From the NCBI GenBank assembly GCA_020073345.1, contig JAIQFI010000019.1, positions 1-64,000 on the forward strand: a stretch of DNA of 64,000 nt, given 5' to 3'. A program made the translations under genes and the position numbers. Below the pieces are notes generated by a model. The model did no database searches. It saw only the letters and a list, made by a program, of their open reading frames with translations, and had not been told where the DNA came from. This DNA is from Terriglobia bacterium (GTDB lineage: Bacteria; Acidobacteriota; Terriglobia; Bryobacterales; Bryobacteraceae). This document shows positions 43,754 through 52,534 of the stretch, piece after piece (positions within the stretch are counted from its first letter, which is position 1; every line of letters starts with the position of its first letter).

Positions 43754-44122
43754 CTAACGCAACTCCGTGGTCTTGCCGCCGATGGTGATCCGTTCGGCGC
43801 GCATTTCGTCCGCAGTGGCTTTGTGCGGATAGCCGACCAGCGTGGCTGTGGCGCCCACTTTCAAGGCGTCTTTCTTAAATCCACGCGAATCCATGCGGGA
43901 AGGCGGCGCCAGGTATGCCAGCCACGTCTTCCCCTTGCCCTCGTCCACCTGCCGTTTTATGAGAGCGTGAGGGTTTTCGTAGCTCGCTTCGCGAATAACG
44001 CCGGTCAGCGTGATCGTCTTCGATTCGTCGTATCCCGTCCAACCGTGATGCGCCACAGCCGATCTGGCCAGGATCGCCGTCAGGAATCCGCAAATAGCCA
44101 ACTTCAGGATTTTGGATCGCAT
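43754..44122 (-). CDS. DUF6152-like exported protein
   Basis: This 122-residue protein has a signal peptide ending at AVA, followed directly by HHGWTGYDESKTITLTGVI and YENPHALIK, the pattern of the DUF6152 family: a His-His pair at the mature N-terminus and an NPH motif. The fold is an OB-like small beta-barrel of unknown function. The HH at the processed N-terminus could bind metal; this is inference. A second family member is encoded at 58265-58684. The start at 44122 follows GGAGGTAGGA. Confidence 0.75.
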   Translation of the reverse strand: MRSKILKLAICGFLTAILARSAVAHHGWTGYDESKTITLTGVIREASYENPHALIKRQVDEGKGKTWLAYLAPPSRMDSRGFKKDALKVGATATLVGYPHKATADEMRAERITIGGKTTELR

Positions 44123-44190
44123 CTCATGTCCTACCTCCGTTTTTCATCGTAACCTGAGATCATGCTTCGCGCGGTGGTTCGGCACACGAA

Positions 44191-45243
44191 ATGATCGAAC
44201 AGATAGTGAAATACCTGGTGGCCAACTGGAGAGAATTGGTATGGCCGGCGGTTCTCTTCGCGGCGGTGGTCGTGTCGGGATCGGTGTTCCGCAGCGTCCT
44301 GTTCGCGCGCCTCCGGCGCTGGGCCGCATCCACACCGGCACGGATCGATAACATCCTGGTCGATGTCCTCCACGGGCCTTTTCTGCTGTGGATCCTGATC
44401 CTGGCCATTCATGTGGCGACGGAATACTCGGCGCTGCCCCGCGGTGTCACACGCTGGTCGGGCAAGCTGTTGCTGGCTCTGTGGATCATCTCCCTGACGT
44501 TGGTCCTGGGCCGGCTGAGCGGGCGTCTGGTGCGGGTCTATTCGTCACGACTTGAAGGAGCTCTGCCGGTTGGCACCCTCACCGAAGTTCTGGCCAGTCT
44601 GATCATCGGGATCCTCGGCTTTCTGACCTTGCTCCAGCAAGTCTTCGAAGTCGATATCCGGGCCATCCTGGCGGCGTTGGGCGTAGGCGGTCTGGCAGTG
44701 GCGCTGGCGCTGCAGGACACCCTCTCCAATCTGTTCGCCGGCTTCTACGTGAGCGTCGCCCGCCAAATTCGGATCGGCGATTTCATCAAGATCGACGCAG
44801 GGCAAAGCGGGTACGTGCAAGATATTGGTTGGCGGAGCACGACACTGCGCGAATTGGGCGGCAACCTCATCTTCATTCCGAACAATAAGCTTTCGCAGAG
44901 TATTGTCACGAATTATCACCTTCCGGAACGAAGCATCGGAATCGGGATTGCCGTTCCCGTAACCTACGACTCTGATCCGAGCCAAGTGGAGAGGTTACTC
45001 AACGAAGTGGCTTCGGCCGCAGTCGGACAAGTGCCTGGTCTATTGAAAGAGCCCGCGCCATCGGCAAAGTTCATCCCGGGCTTCGGCAAGATCTCCATGG
45101 ACTTTACCTTGGACTGCCATGTGGCAGAGTTCGCGGACCAATATCTGGTTCAGCACGAGCTTCGCAAGCGGATTTTTCATCGGTTTCGCGAACAAGGTGT
45201 TCGGTTTCGACCGAAGGTTGGGCCGACGACGGACGAGAGCTAG
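44191..45243 (+). CDS. MscS-family mechanosensitive ion channel
   Basis: The 350-residue protein has four to five membrane segments. The pore helix is rich in Gly and Ala (ALGVGGLAVALALQDTLSNLFAGF), followed by the MscS beta-domain (VARQIRIGDFIKI, YVQDIGWRSTTLRELGGNLIFIPNNKL) and an alpha/beta C-terminal domain. Such channels release solutes during hypo-osmotic shock. MscS has 286 residues, so this one has an additional N-terminal helix pair. It diverges from the DUF6152 gene with 68 bp between start codons. Confidence 0.92.
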   Translation: MIEQIVKYLVANWRELVWPAVLFAAVVVSGSVFRSVLFARLRRWAASTPARIDNILVDVLHGPFLLWILILAIHVATEYSALPRGVTRWSGKLLLALWIISLTLVLGRLSGRLVRVYSSRLEGALPVGTLTEVLASLIIGILGFLTLLQQVFEVDIRAILAALGVGGLAVALALQDTLSNLFAGFYVSVARQIRIGDFIKIDAGQSGYVQDIGWRSTTLRELGGNLIFIPNNKLSQSIVTNYHLPERSIGIGIAVPVTYDSDPSQVERLLNEVASAAVGQVPGLLKEPAPSAKFIPGFGKISMDFTLDCHVAEFADQYLVQHELRKRIFHRFREQGVRFRPKVGPTTDES

Positions 45244-45313
45244 CCTTTTCGTAACTAGGAAGTATTTCTCGGATTCATCTTTAGACAAAACTCGGGATGC
45301 GCAGGATTCCTTC

Positions 45314-45342
45314 TTGACACAAACACCAAATGAGAGCACAAT
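45314..45342 (+). promoter_or_regulatory. Sigma-70-type promoter upstream of the DUF2934 gene and glgC
   Basis: A perfect -35 TTGACA (45314-45319) is followed by a 17-bp spacer and a -10-like CACAAT (45337-45342, four of six consensus bases). It is the only consensus -35 I noticed in the window. It would drive the small DUF2934 gene and then glgC, with a leader of about 85 nt that contains a 13-bp tandem repeat. Confidence 0.55.
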
Positions 45343-45358
45343 TGCCGCAGAGTGGCAT

Positions 45359-45384
45359 TTTGCCCTCTATGTTTGCCCTCTACG
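45359..45384 (+). repeat. 13-bp tandem direct repeat in a leader region
   Basis: TTTGCCCTCTATG is followed immediately by TTTGCCCTCTACG, a 12/13 match. It lies about 10 nt downstream of the predicted transcription start before the DUF2934 gene and could be a regulator or sRNA target; no function is known. Confidence 0.6.
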
Positions 45385-45434
45385 ATAGAAGGGCGCTCAA
45401 CCAACCCGCGTAGGTTCAGGGAGGGAAACGGCGC

Positions 45435-45710
45435 GTGAGGACAAATCCCAAGAGTGGGCATCCGAAGAGTGGGAGCGCACGAAGCGCAGGCATGGTTCCC
45501 CGGCGCAGTACCGGTCGGCCCAAGGGCCCAGAATCTGTTGCGTTGACTATAGGTTCTGAAGAAATCGTCTCCGTCCAGGACGTGACCATAGAAGCCGAGA
45601 TCGCCCGGCTCGCTTATTCCTTGTGGGAGGCACGAGGGGACAACGGCGGGTCGGCCGAGGAAGATTGGTACCGTGCCGAACAGGAAATCCTGGGGCGTTC
45701 CAAGGCCTAA
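45435..45710 (+). CDS. DUF2934 domain small protein
   Basis: The 91-residue protein ends in the DUF2934 motif: IARLAYSLWEARG followed by GSAEEDWYRAEQEI. The first 40 residues are basic and probably disordered. DUF2934 proteins are small, have no known function, and often sit near carbon-storage or stress genes; here glgC follows after 42 bp. The start is GTG at 45435, with GGGAGGG upstream. Confidence 0.7.
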   Translation: MRTNPKSGHPKSGSARSAGMVPRRSTGRPKGPESVALTIGSEEIVSVQDVTIEAEIARLAYSLWEARGDNGGSAEEDWYRAEQEILGRSKA

Positions 45711-45752
45711 AGGCCCCGCTAACCGGATCGCAATATCCGGAGAAAGAGTTCC

Positions 45753-47063
45753 GTGGAAGGCATCCTCACAATCCTATTAGCCGGAGGCGCCGGCGAGCGT
45801 CTGGCTCCTCTCACTCGCGATCAGCCCAAGCCGATGATGCCGTTCGGCGGTATCTATCGTCTGATTGATCTGACGCTTTCCAATTGCCTGAACTCCGGAC
45901 TCAGCAAGATTTATGTCCTGACGCAGTACAAGGCGCTGAGCCTGAACCGCCACATCCGGCAGGCTTGGAATATTCTGTCCCCCGAGCTCGGACAGTTCAT
46001 TGAAGCCGTGCCGCCGACCCAGCGCCTGCGCGATACCTGGTATCTGGGCACCGCCGACGCAGTCTACCAGAACATGCAGAGCATTGTGGAGGAGCAGGTA
46101 CCTTACGTTCTCATTCTTTCCGCGGACCATGTCTACAAGATGAATTACGCACACATGCTCGACTGGCATGTGGAGCGCGGCGCGGATGTGACTGTCGCCA
46201 CCACCCGGATCAGCCCCTCGGACTCCGCGAGATTCGGAATCGTGAGCATGGATGACGACTACTCGATTCAGGGCTTTGACGAAAAACCGCCACGGGAACG
46301 CGCGGCCCGCTCGCATTTCAACGAAGGTGTGTGCAGCGCTTCCATGGGCGTGTACCTGTTTTCCACTCCCGTGTTGCTGGAAGCGCTCATCGAAGACGCC
46401 GAGGACGAGAGCTCCTCGCACGATTTTGGACACGACGTCTTGCCGAAGCTGATGGGCCGCCGTCGCGTCGTGGCCTACGACTTCGTGGATGAGAACAAGA
46501 AAGAGATGATCTACTGGCGCGACGTGGGCACCCTGGAAGCCTACTTTGAGGCCAATATGGATCTGATCGCGGTGACTCCGGAGTTCAATCTTTACGACCA
46601 GGAATGGCCTCTGCGCACATCCATGCGGCCTTTGCCTCCCGCGAAGTTTGTTTTCGCCACCGAGGGCCGGTGCATGGGATTGGCGCTCGATTCCATCGTC
46701 TCGCACGGCTGCATCATCTCCGGAGGCCGGGTGACGCGAAGCGTTCTCTCGCCGGGCGTACGCGTAGACCGCCAAGCTTCGGTCGACAACTGTCTGCTAT
46801 TTTCCGGCGTGCAGGTGGGGGCCCACAGCCGCATCCGCAACGCGATCGTCGATCACAACCTGAAGATCCCCGAACACGCCGTCATCGGCTTGGATCCGGA
46901 GACCAACCGCCGCGAGGGTCACACTGTGACCGACTCAGGGCTGGTGATCGTCCACGCCGATTCCCCGGGAGTGACGGTGCAGGAAATTCAGCGCCGGCCT
47001 GCTACGCACGAACAAGGCCGGCTTGCATCGGAAAAGCTGCGCCGCGGCGCGCAGCACGCCTAG
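45753..47063 (+). CDS. glgC: Glucose-1-phosphate adenylyltransferase
   Basis: The 436-residue protein has the ADP-glucose pyrophosphorylase motifs: LLAGGAGERLAPLTRDQPKP (nucleotide binding), YRLIDLTLSNCLNSG, WYLGTADAVYQN, LSADHVYKMNY and FDEKPPRE, and ends in a left-handed beta-helix. It makes ADP-glucose for glycogen synthesis, the rate-limiting step. The start is GTG at 45753 after GGAGAAAGAG. No other glycogen genes are in the window. The stop codon shares CTAG with the convergent YncE-like pseudogene. Confidence 0.95.
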   Translation: MEGILTILLAGGAGERLAPLTRDQPKPMMPFGGIYRLIDLTLSNCLNSGLSKIYVLTQYKALSLNRHIRQAWNILSPELGQFIEAVPPTQRLRDTWYLGTADAVYQNMQSIVEEQVPYVLILSADHVYKMNYAHMLDWHVERGADVTVATTRISPSDSARFGIVSMDDDYSIQGFDEKPPRERAARSHFNEGVCSASMGVYLFSTPVLLEALIEDAEDESSSHDFGHDVLPKLMGRRRVVAYDFVDENKKEMIYWRDVGTLEAYFEANMDLIAVTPEFNLYDQEWPLRTSMRPLPPAKFVFATEGRCMGLALDSIVSHGCIISGGRVTRSVLSPGVRVDRQASVDNCLLFSGVQVGAHSRIRNAIVDHNLKIPEHAVIGLDPETNRREGHTVTDSGLVIVHADSPGVTVQEIQRRPATHEQGRLASEKLRRGAQHA

Positions 47064-48082
47064 TAATACGCCAGCGTCTCGATTCCCGTCCCGGCCTTGA
47101 ACGTGTTCACGACCTTCGCGCCCAGCAGATCGATCACCGAAATCGTTCCGTCGCCGTGGTTCGAGACCAGAGCGGTTTTCGAATCCGCGCTGAAGGCGAT
47201 CCCGAAGGGCGTCTTGCCAACCGTGAGCACCGTCTGCTTGCCATGCAGATCCGCCGTGCTGATAATATTCGCCAGCCCCCGCTGATCGTCGCAGGTAACC
47301 AGCTTCGAACCGTCCGGGGAATACTTCACGCGGAAGGGACCCCGCAGGTTCTTTTCAACCGCCACCGTATCCACGACTTTGTCTGTGGCCGTATCGATCA
47401 CCACGAACTTCGGATCCTTGTAATCCACTGCCAGCACGTGCTTCCCGTCCGGGGAAACGGTGATGCCCTGCGTGCCGTTTGGCATGTCGACTTTCCCGGC
47501 CATCTTGCGAGCCTTGATATCGATCACGCTCACAAACGGCCGGTCATTCTTGTTGGCGACGTAGGCTTTGCTGCCGTCCGGAAGCACAGCGATCCAGTGA
47601 CCGGTTCCTTCAGTATCGATGGCCGCTGTGATGGTCCTGGTCTTGGGATCGATCACCAGGAATTTGCGGCTCAGGTCGCAAGTAGCGTAAAGAGTGCCCT
47701 TGGAGTCTACCTACAGCCCGTGTGGAGCGATGTAGGGCGACACGTCAATGGTCCCGGTCATCTTCTTGGACACCAGATCGACGATCGCGATGACGTGACC
47801 GGGATGCGGATTCCGGCCGTACACGCCGTCGCCGTAGATTGGGATGTAGGCGGTCTTGTGATCGAGAGAGATAGCCAGCTCGTGCGGAGGCCCGTCCGGG
47901 ATAGCAAAGTTTGACAGCTCTTTAAGGTTCACCGGATCGAAGAACCGCACGAATCCGCCGAGCTTGTCGATCATGATCAGGCCCTGCGTGCCCGTGGGAT
48001 TGTTGAAATCCAGGTTGGCGGCGGGCGCCAGCGCGGCTACGACGGCCAGCGCCAGAAGCAGCACGGAAATTCTTCGAGACAT
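47060..48082 (-). pseudogene. Exported YncE-like beta-propeller gene interrupted by an in-frame TAG
   Basis: Two open segments, 48082-47711 and 47710-47060, are in the same frame and together encode one YncE/cytochrome d1-like seven-bladed propeller of about 340 residues with a signal peptide. A single TAG at 47713-47711 separates them, after SPYIAPHGL and before VDSKGTLYATCDLS. One base change (TGG or CAG to TAG) would explain it. Repeats such as MIDKLGGFVRFFDPVNLKE, VISVSPDG-type turns and ISVIDLLGAKVVNTF occur in both parts. There is no ATG for the second part until 47656. It could be a recent pseudogene, a sequencing error, or stop-codon readthrough. AAGGAG precedes the start codon. Confidence 0.75.
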
Positions 48083-48089
48083 GCTTGCT

Positions 48090-48515
48090 CTACTCCTTCA
48101 GGACTTTCACAACGAAATAGCTGACCGACTTGGGAACTTCCTTGAACCAGTGCGGCATTCCTGCCGGGATGGTGACGACGTCTCCTTTGGTCAGATGGTG
48201 GGTTTGTCCACCTGTGATGTCGGTGCCGAGCCATTGGCCAGCCTTGCTCATCTTTCCACCGACCATGGTACCGCCGGTGACGAACGTGGCTTCGCCGTCC
48301 ATCACGTACAGGATGTCGGTCTCTTTGTCGTGCACCTCAACCTGACCCGCTGCGGTGCGATGCGCGCCCGAAACCGTGTACTCCTTGGTCGCCGCGAGAG
48401 ATCCACCCTTGGCGAGCGCGTCGGCGACCCTGTCGTGACCGATGTAGGTGGCCGCATCGGCTCCCATCAGGACCGCCGCAGCCAATACAGCTCCGATCGT
48501 CAGCCAGTATTTCAT
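48090..48515 (-). CDS. Exported cupin-domain protein
   Basis: The 141-residue protein has a signal peptide (KYWLTIGAVLAAAVLMGADA) and one cupin barrel: KETDILYVMDGEATFVTGG for the first motif and HHLTKGDVVTIPAGMPHWF for the second, with His ligands. The first motif lacks the usual His-x-His but has Glu and Asp near the position. Function is unknown; it may bind a small organic ligand in the periplasm. AGGAGAG precedes the ATG at 48515. It lies just upstream of the YncE-like pseudogene on the same strand (7-bp gap), so the two were probably co-transcribed. Confidence 0.75.
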   Translation of the reverse strand: MKYWLTIGAVLAAAVLMGADAATYIGHDRVADALAKGGSLAATKEYTVSGAHRTAAGQVEVHDKETDILYVMDGEATFVTGGTMVGGKMSKAGQWLGTDITGGQTHHLTKGDVVTIPAGMPHWFKEVPKSVSYFVVKVLKE

Positions 48516-48625
48516 GAGTAGTCTCTCCTGCCCGAAAGTCACGTGCCGTGGGGAGTCTATCACACGGAATTTGCACGAATCAACCTAGAATGATCGTAAC
48601 GGCCGACCAGCCGGGGACGTCCGGT

Positions 48626-50545
48626 ATGAACGTGTTACGACCAACGGTATGCATTCTGGTTTGCTGCGCAGCCGCTGGCCAACAGGCGCCAGCGCCGCCG
48701 GACCCGGTGATCCGCGTCACCACGACCCTGGTCCAGGTGGACGCCGTAGTCACCGACCGGAGCGGGAAACCCATCACCAATCTGAATCGCGACGATTTCC
48801 AGATCCTCCAGGACGGCAAGCCTCGATCCATCACGAGTTTCAGTTCCGTGAAGGTGGCTCCAGCTTCGTTCGAGCGCCCGAAACGTTCGACGACCGATCA
48901 ACCGCTCCTGTCTCTACCGATCCGGGAGATTGAGCGGAATCAAATCCATCGAACGCTTGCCATCCTGGTGGATGACCTTAGCATCGTCGGTCCCGGGGAT
49001 ACCGCACGAGTCCGCGATGCCATACGTAAGTTCATCGATGAAGACGTCCTGGAGAGCGACCTGGTCTCGGTCACGACCAGTAGCGGCGGCATGGGCATCT
49101 ATGGGCAGTTCACTACGAATCGCGAAGTGCTGCACGCCGCGGCTGACTCCATCCGCTGGCGGGGTTCAAGGCCGGAGTTTGAAGATCGCCTGGTGCTCTC
49201 GGAGGAAACTCGCGCGCTTCAAGCCGGAACGATCGGAGCGATCCGGGAGGCGATGCGCGGCTTGCGGGACATGCCCGGGCGGAGGGCGATCGTCCTTTTC
49301 TCCGGAGGCTTGGAGCGCAACCCGGAGTCCGAACAGTATCTTCAGGAACTCGCGGACGAAGCCACTCGATTCGCCGTGACCGTTTATACCATCGACGCCG
49401 AGGGGCTTGAGACGTTGCGGGCTAACGCTGAAAGCGCCTCGAAAACTCCGGGCGACCTGTCCGGACGGTTCATATCCCAAGGCGGCCTGGCCATGTTGGC
49501 ACGCCAAACCGGTGGCTTGTTTTATCAGAACACCAACGATCTGGAAGGCGAGTTGGTCGAGGCGTTGGACGACCAGAGTTCCTACTATGCGCTCGGTTAC
49601 AATCCCGGCGACGATTCATTCGACAGACGCTTTCACCAGATTCAGGTCAGAGTCCTGCGTGACGGGCTGAGCGTGCGGTCACGAACAGGTTATCTGGGAG
49701 AAACGCAACCACCCGCGCGTGTCCGTCTGGAGACTCTCGAGAAGCAGACGATACGCGCTATGCTGGCGCCCTTTCAAACCACCAGCATACGCACTCGGCT
49801 GACATCGCTGTTCGTGATCCAGGACAAGAAACCGTACGTTACGTCTGCTCTGTATGTCGACGCCAATGATTTACAGTTCGAACGCGCCCCGGAGAATAAG
49901 TTCCAGAGCACATTTGAGGTGGTGGTCGCCAACTTCGACAGTAACGGCAGGCTGGCTGACTCCGTTGCGAAGCGATACATGGTGACTCTGACTGCAGAGC
50001 TATTGGCCGCGGCACGGCAGTACGGACTTTCCTACACATTCTCGTATCGGGTCAAGAAGCCGGGGCCCTACCACGTGCGAATGGCCGTTCGAGACGTGAC
50101 CTCCTCGAAAATCGGCACGGCTTCGCAGTTTTTGGTTGTGCCCGATTTGAGCAAGAACCGCCTGGTCTTGTCCGGCATCCTGCTGGGCGAGCCGGAGGGA
50201 ATCGAACCATATCCGTTGTCTACGCCCGCATTGCGGGTTTTCAGGCGCGGCCGCAACATGATCTGGCAGGCTCAGGTTCTCAATCCAAAACTGAAGCGCA
50301 ACCTGCCAAAGCTGTTGTCGAGCGTCCGGATCCTGCGGGAAGGCAAGGTTCTTTCAGAGATTGCGTCGCCCGTAGACATTGCTAACTTGTCCCCCAACGG
50401 TCCGAGAGACGTGATGACAGGCGGATTCGTCACGCTCGGTGAACGAATGGAAGCGGGCGACTACGTCTTACAACTGCTCGTCCGGGACGAAAACGATGGG
50501 TCCAAGTTGGTCACGCAGACTATCGACTTTCAGGTCGTCGAGTGA
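48626..50545 (+). CDS. VWFA-related Acidobacterial domain protein
   Basis: The 639-residue protein has a signal peptide with an internal CC pair (residues 8-18) and the opening typical of the VWFA-related Acidobacterial domain: TTLVQVDAVVTDRSGKPI, LNRDDFQILQDGKPRSI. A von Willebrand A-like domain follows (about residues 115-330) with LAILVDDLSIVG, a degenerate MIDAS, and GRRAIVLFSGG. The last 250 residues are beta-rich. Such proteins are abundant in Acidobacteriota and have no proven function; roles in adhesion or signalling are guesses. The start at 48626 is set by the signal peptide. The end overlaps the convergent esterase gene by 16 bp. Confidence 0.85.
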   Translation: MNVLRPTVCILVCCAAAGQQAPAPPDPVIRVTTTLVQVDAVVTDRSGKPITNLNRDDFQILQDGKPRSITSFSSVKVAPASFERPKRSTTDQPLLSLPIREIERNQIHRTLAILVDDLSIVGPGDTARVRDAIRKFIDEDVLESDLVSVTTSSGGMGIYGQFTTNREVLHAAADSIRWRGSRPEFEDRLVLSEETRALQAGTIGAIREAMRGLRDMPGRRAIVLFSGGLERNPESEQYLQELADEATRFAVTVYTIDAEGLETLRANAESASKTPGDLSGRFISQGGLAMLARQTGGLFYQNTNDLEGELVEALDDQSSYYALGYNPGDDSFDRRFHQIQVRVLRDGLSVRSRTGYLGETQPPARVRLETLEKQTIRAMLAPFQTTSIRTRLTSLFVIQDKKPYVTSALYVDANDLQFERAPENKFQSTFEVVVANFDSNGRLADSVAKRYMVTLTAELLAAARQYGLSYTFSYRVKKPGPYHVRMAVRDVTSSKIGTASQFLVVPDLSKNRLVLSGILLGEPEGIEPYPLSTPALRVFRRGRNMIWQAQVLNPKLKRNLPKLLSSVRILREGKVLSEIASPVDIANLSPNGPRDVMTGGFVTLGERMEAGDYVLQLLVRDENDGSKLVTQTIDFQVVE

Positions 50546-51483
50546 GACACCGCAGTCCCGAGCGCCGCACGCAGGGCCGATCCCGCGTCGGCGATGGCGA
50601 CTTTGGCGGTGTCGATCGCGCCTGCCAGGTTGAAGAACGGGTGAATCATCCCTTCATAGCGCTTCAACTCGACCTGCACTCCCTCGGTCTGTAACTTGCG
50701 CGCGTAGGCCTCGCCCTGATCGCGCAGCGGATCGCATTCCGCGGTGATGATCAGAGCCGGCGGGAGCCCCCGGAAATTTGTCGCGTTCATGGGGGAAGCG
50801 GAGGGCTCCAGGCCGGCCTCCCGGCTGGGAAGGTAATTCTCCATGAACCAGTCCAAGCCGTCGCGCGTCAGGAAGTGATCCTTTGCGTATTGCTGCATGG
50901 ATGGACTCTGGTCGTGGAAGTTGACCCACGGATAAATCAGGAGCTGATACTTCAAGCGAGGTCCGCCACGATCCCGCGATAGGAGACAGACCACCGTGGC
51001 GAGGTTCCCGCCCGCGCTGTCTCCGCCCACGGCAATCCGGTTTGGATCGATGCCGAATTCCGCGGCATGCTCCGCGATATAACCCGTTGCGGCGTATGCA
51101 TCGTCCACTGCGGCAGGATATTTGTGTTCGGGTGCGAGCCGATAGTCCACCGCAATGACCGCGCAGCCCGATGCGTTGGCGAGACTGCGGCAGGGCCGGT
51201 CATGCGTGTCGAGGTTGCCGATCACGTAGCCGCCACCATGGAGATAAACAAGCGCCGGGAGCGTTTCCCTGAGCACCGGCCGATACACGCGCACGGCAAT
51301 CGGTCCGGCCGGACCGGGAACATCACGATTCACCACTTCCCCGACAGGTTCTTCCGGGCCGCCGAAATCCACCATCTCCAGGGCGACCGCGCGGGCTTCG
51401 GACACGGGGAGCTGTTCGAGTGGCGGTCCGCCTAACCCGGCGAGCATATCGAGGAAAGACTTGACTTGCGGACTAAGGGGCAT
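50530..51483 (-). CDS. HSL-family alpha/beta hydrolase (esterase)
   Basis: The 317-residue cytoplasmic enzyme has the hormone-sensitive-lipase oxyanion-hole motif YLHGGGYVIGN (His82), the nucleophile elbow GGDSAGGN (Ser156), and later an Asp in ITAECDPLRDQG and a His in YEGMIHPFF, completing the catalytic triad. It should hydrolyse short-chain carboxylic esters. It is the last gene of the six-gene minus-strand run containing the sugar-acid dehydratase, 6 bp after the preceding stop codon, so its substrate may be an acylated sugar, lactone or aromatic ester; that is inference. Confidence 0.9.
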   Translation of the reverse strand: MPLSPQVKSFLDMLAGLGGPPLEQLPVSEARAVALEMVDFGGPEEPVGEVVNRDVPGPAGPIAVRVYRPVLRETLPALVYLHGGGYVIGNLDTHDRPCRSLANASGCAVIAVDYRLAPEHKYPAAVDDAYAATGYIAEHAAEFGIDPNRIAVGGDSAGGNLATVVCLLSRDRGGPRLKYQLLIYPWVNFHDQSPSMQQYAKDHFLTRDGLDWFMENYLPSREAGLEPSASPMNATNFRGLPPALIITAECDPLRDQGEAYARKLQTEGVQVELKRYEGMIHPFFNLAGAIDTAKVAIADAGSALRAALGTAVSHSTT

Positions 51484-51489
51484 CGTAGG

Positions 51490-52533
51490 CTACCTCGCTT
51501 TGCTGGACATGCCGTCTTCATAACTGCTCCAGCCCGAGAGCATGCCGTAGGGCACATCGTGCTGCACAGCTTCCACGCGGCGGAGCTTGCCGCCTTCGAT
51601 CTTGTACATCTCGAAGGCCGCGATTGAGGTCGGGCGGCTCGGACCCGCGGTAATTTCGCGGCCGTCGGCCAGCTTGAAGGTCGCGTACTTGCCCGCGGGC
51701 TCGTCGGCCTCCGCGATAACCAAGGCCAGGCCGCGCTCGCGGTCGACAGCCACGAAGCGGCGGTCGCGGACGCGCCGGACGAAGTTGAAGTAGCCGAGCT
51801 TGAACTGCTCCGCGCATCCCATCGCCGTGATGTTGATCTGCAGACCCTGGGGCTTGGGCGGCGCCGGAGGCGGCTGATTCCCGCGCCCTCCGCGGCCGGG
51901 AGCCGGCGGCGGAGTCATCTGGGCGACTGCGTCCGGATTGTTCGTCGTCTGGACGCCGTTCTGAACGCGCTGGCAGTCGTCGGCGAAGGGAGGCATTCTC
52001 TTCCCGTCGTTCTTTTCGAGTGCGGACAGATACAGGTCGGCGATCCGCACCAGTTCCGCTCGCGCCGCCCTTTGAGCCGCCGGAATCGCCTCCAGGAACA
52101 CGGAATTGGGCGCGCCCCACTTTTCGAGGTTTGTGGCGGCTAGCGCGTCCCGCACCACGAGATTCTCGATTTCGGAAACCTGCCGGTTCTCGATCTTTAA
52201 CCGCACCGCGAGGATCACCGGATTCGGCATGGGAGCATTTGCTTCCCGCATGGTGCCGATGAAAGCCACCTGCCCGGCTTCAGGCTCACTGACAAAAAGT
52301 CGGTACGTTCCTTTGGCGAGCGCCGTCCGCCAGAACCCGTCGCCGGGATCCAGGCGCACGCCATCTTCGGTGTTTTTCACTCGCGCGGTCATCGGTAACG
52401 CCTTCGGATTGTGCGCGATCAACGCGTCCATGTACTGATCGACGAAGTTTTCCAGGCACGCGCGGTCGCAGGCGCTCTGCGCCCATCCCGGGGCAGCGAA
52501 CAACACGGCGAGCGCGGCCAGTTTGTGACTCAT
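51490..52533 (-). CDS. Exported protein of unrecognised family, paralogue B
   Basis: The 347-residue protein has a signal peptide (HKLAALAVLFAAPGWAQ) and then CDRACLENFVDQYMDALIAH. A close paralogue lies two genes upstream at 53085-54083. Shared landmarks are CDRACLE, FADDCQRVQNG, GCAEQFKLGYFNFVRR, DRRFVAVDRERGLA and PYGMLSGWSSYEDG. The shared Cys residues could form disulfides in the periplasm, and the latter half is reminiscent of SnoaL/NTF2-like folds. This copy carries a Gly/Pro-rich insert (about residues 208-230) that the other lacks. I do not know the function. Its start codon lies 1 bp after the cupin gene's stop codon. Confidence 0.7.
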   Translation of the reverse strand: MSHKLAALAVLFAAPGWAQSACDRACLENFVDQYMDALIAHNPKALPMTARVKNTEDGVRLDPGDGFWRTALAKGTYRLFVSEPEAGQVAFIGTMREANAPMPNPVILAVRLKIENRQVSEIENLVVRDALAATNLEKWGAPNSVFLEAIPAAQRAARAELVRIADLYLSALEKNDGKRMPPFADDCQRVQNGVQTTNNPDAVAQMTPPPAPGRGGRGNQPPPAPPKPQGLQINITAMGCAEQFKLGYFNFVRRVRDRRFVAVDRERGLALVIAEADEPAGKYATFKLADGREITAGPSRPTSIAAFEMYKIEGGKLRRVEAVQHDVPYGMLSGWSSYEDGMSSKAR

Positions 52534-52534
52534 G

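Noticed and set aside
44123-44190. Possible promoter between the DUF6152 and MscS genes
   Set aside because: Only weak matches to -10 sequences are present and none has a -35 or a leaderless spacing, so I do not list one.
46604-47914. A 436-codon open frame on the plus strand overlapping the end of glgC and the YncE-like gene
   Set aside because: It overlaps glgC in another frame and runs antisense through the propeller gene. It has no family similarity, and its length reflects high GC content.
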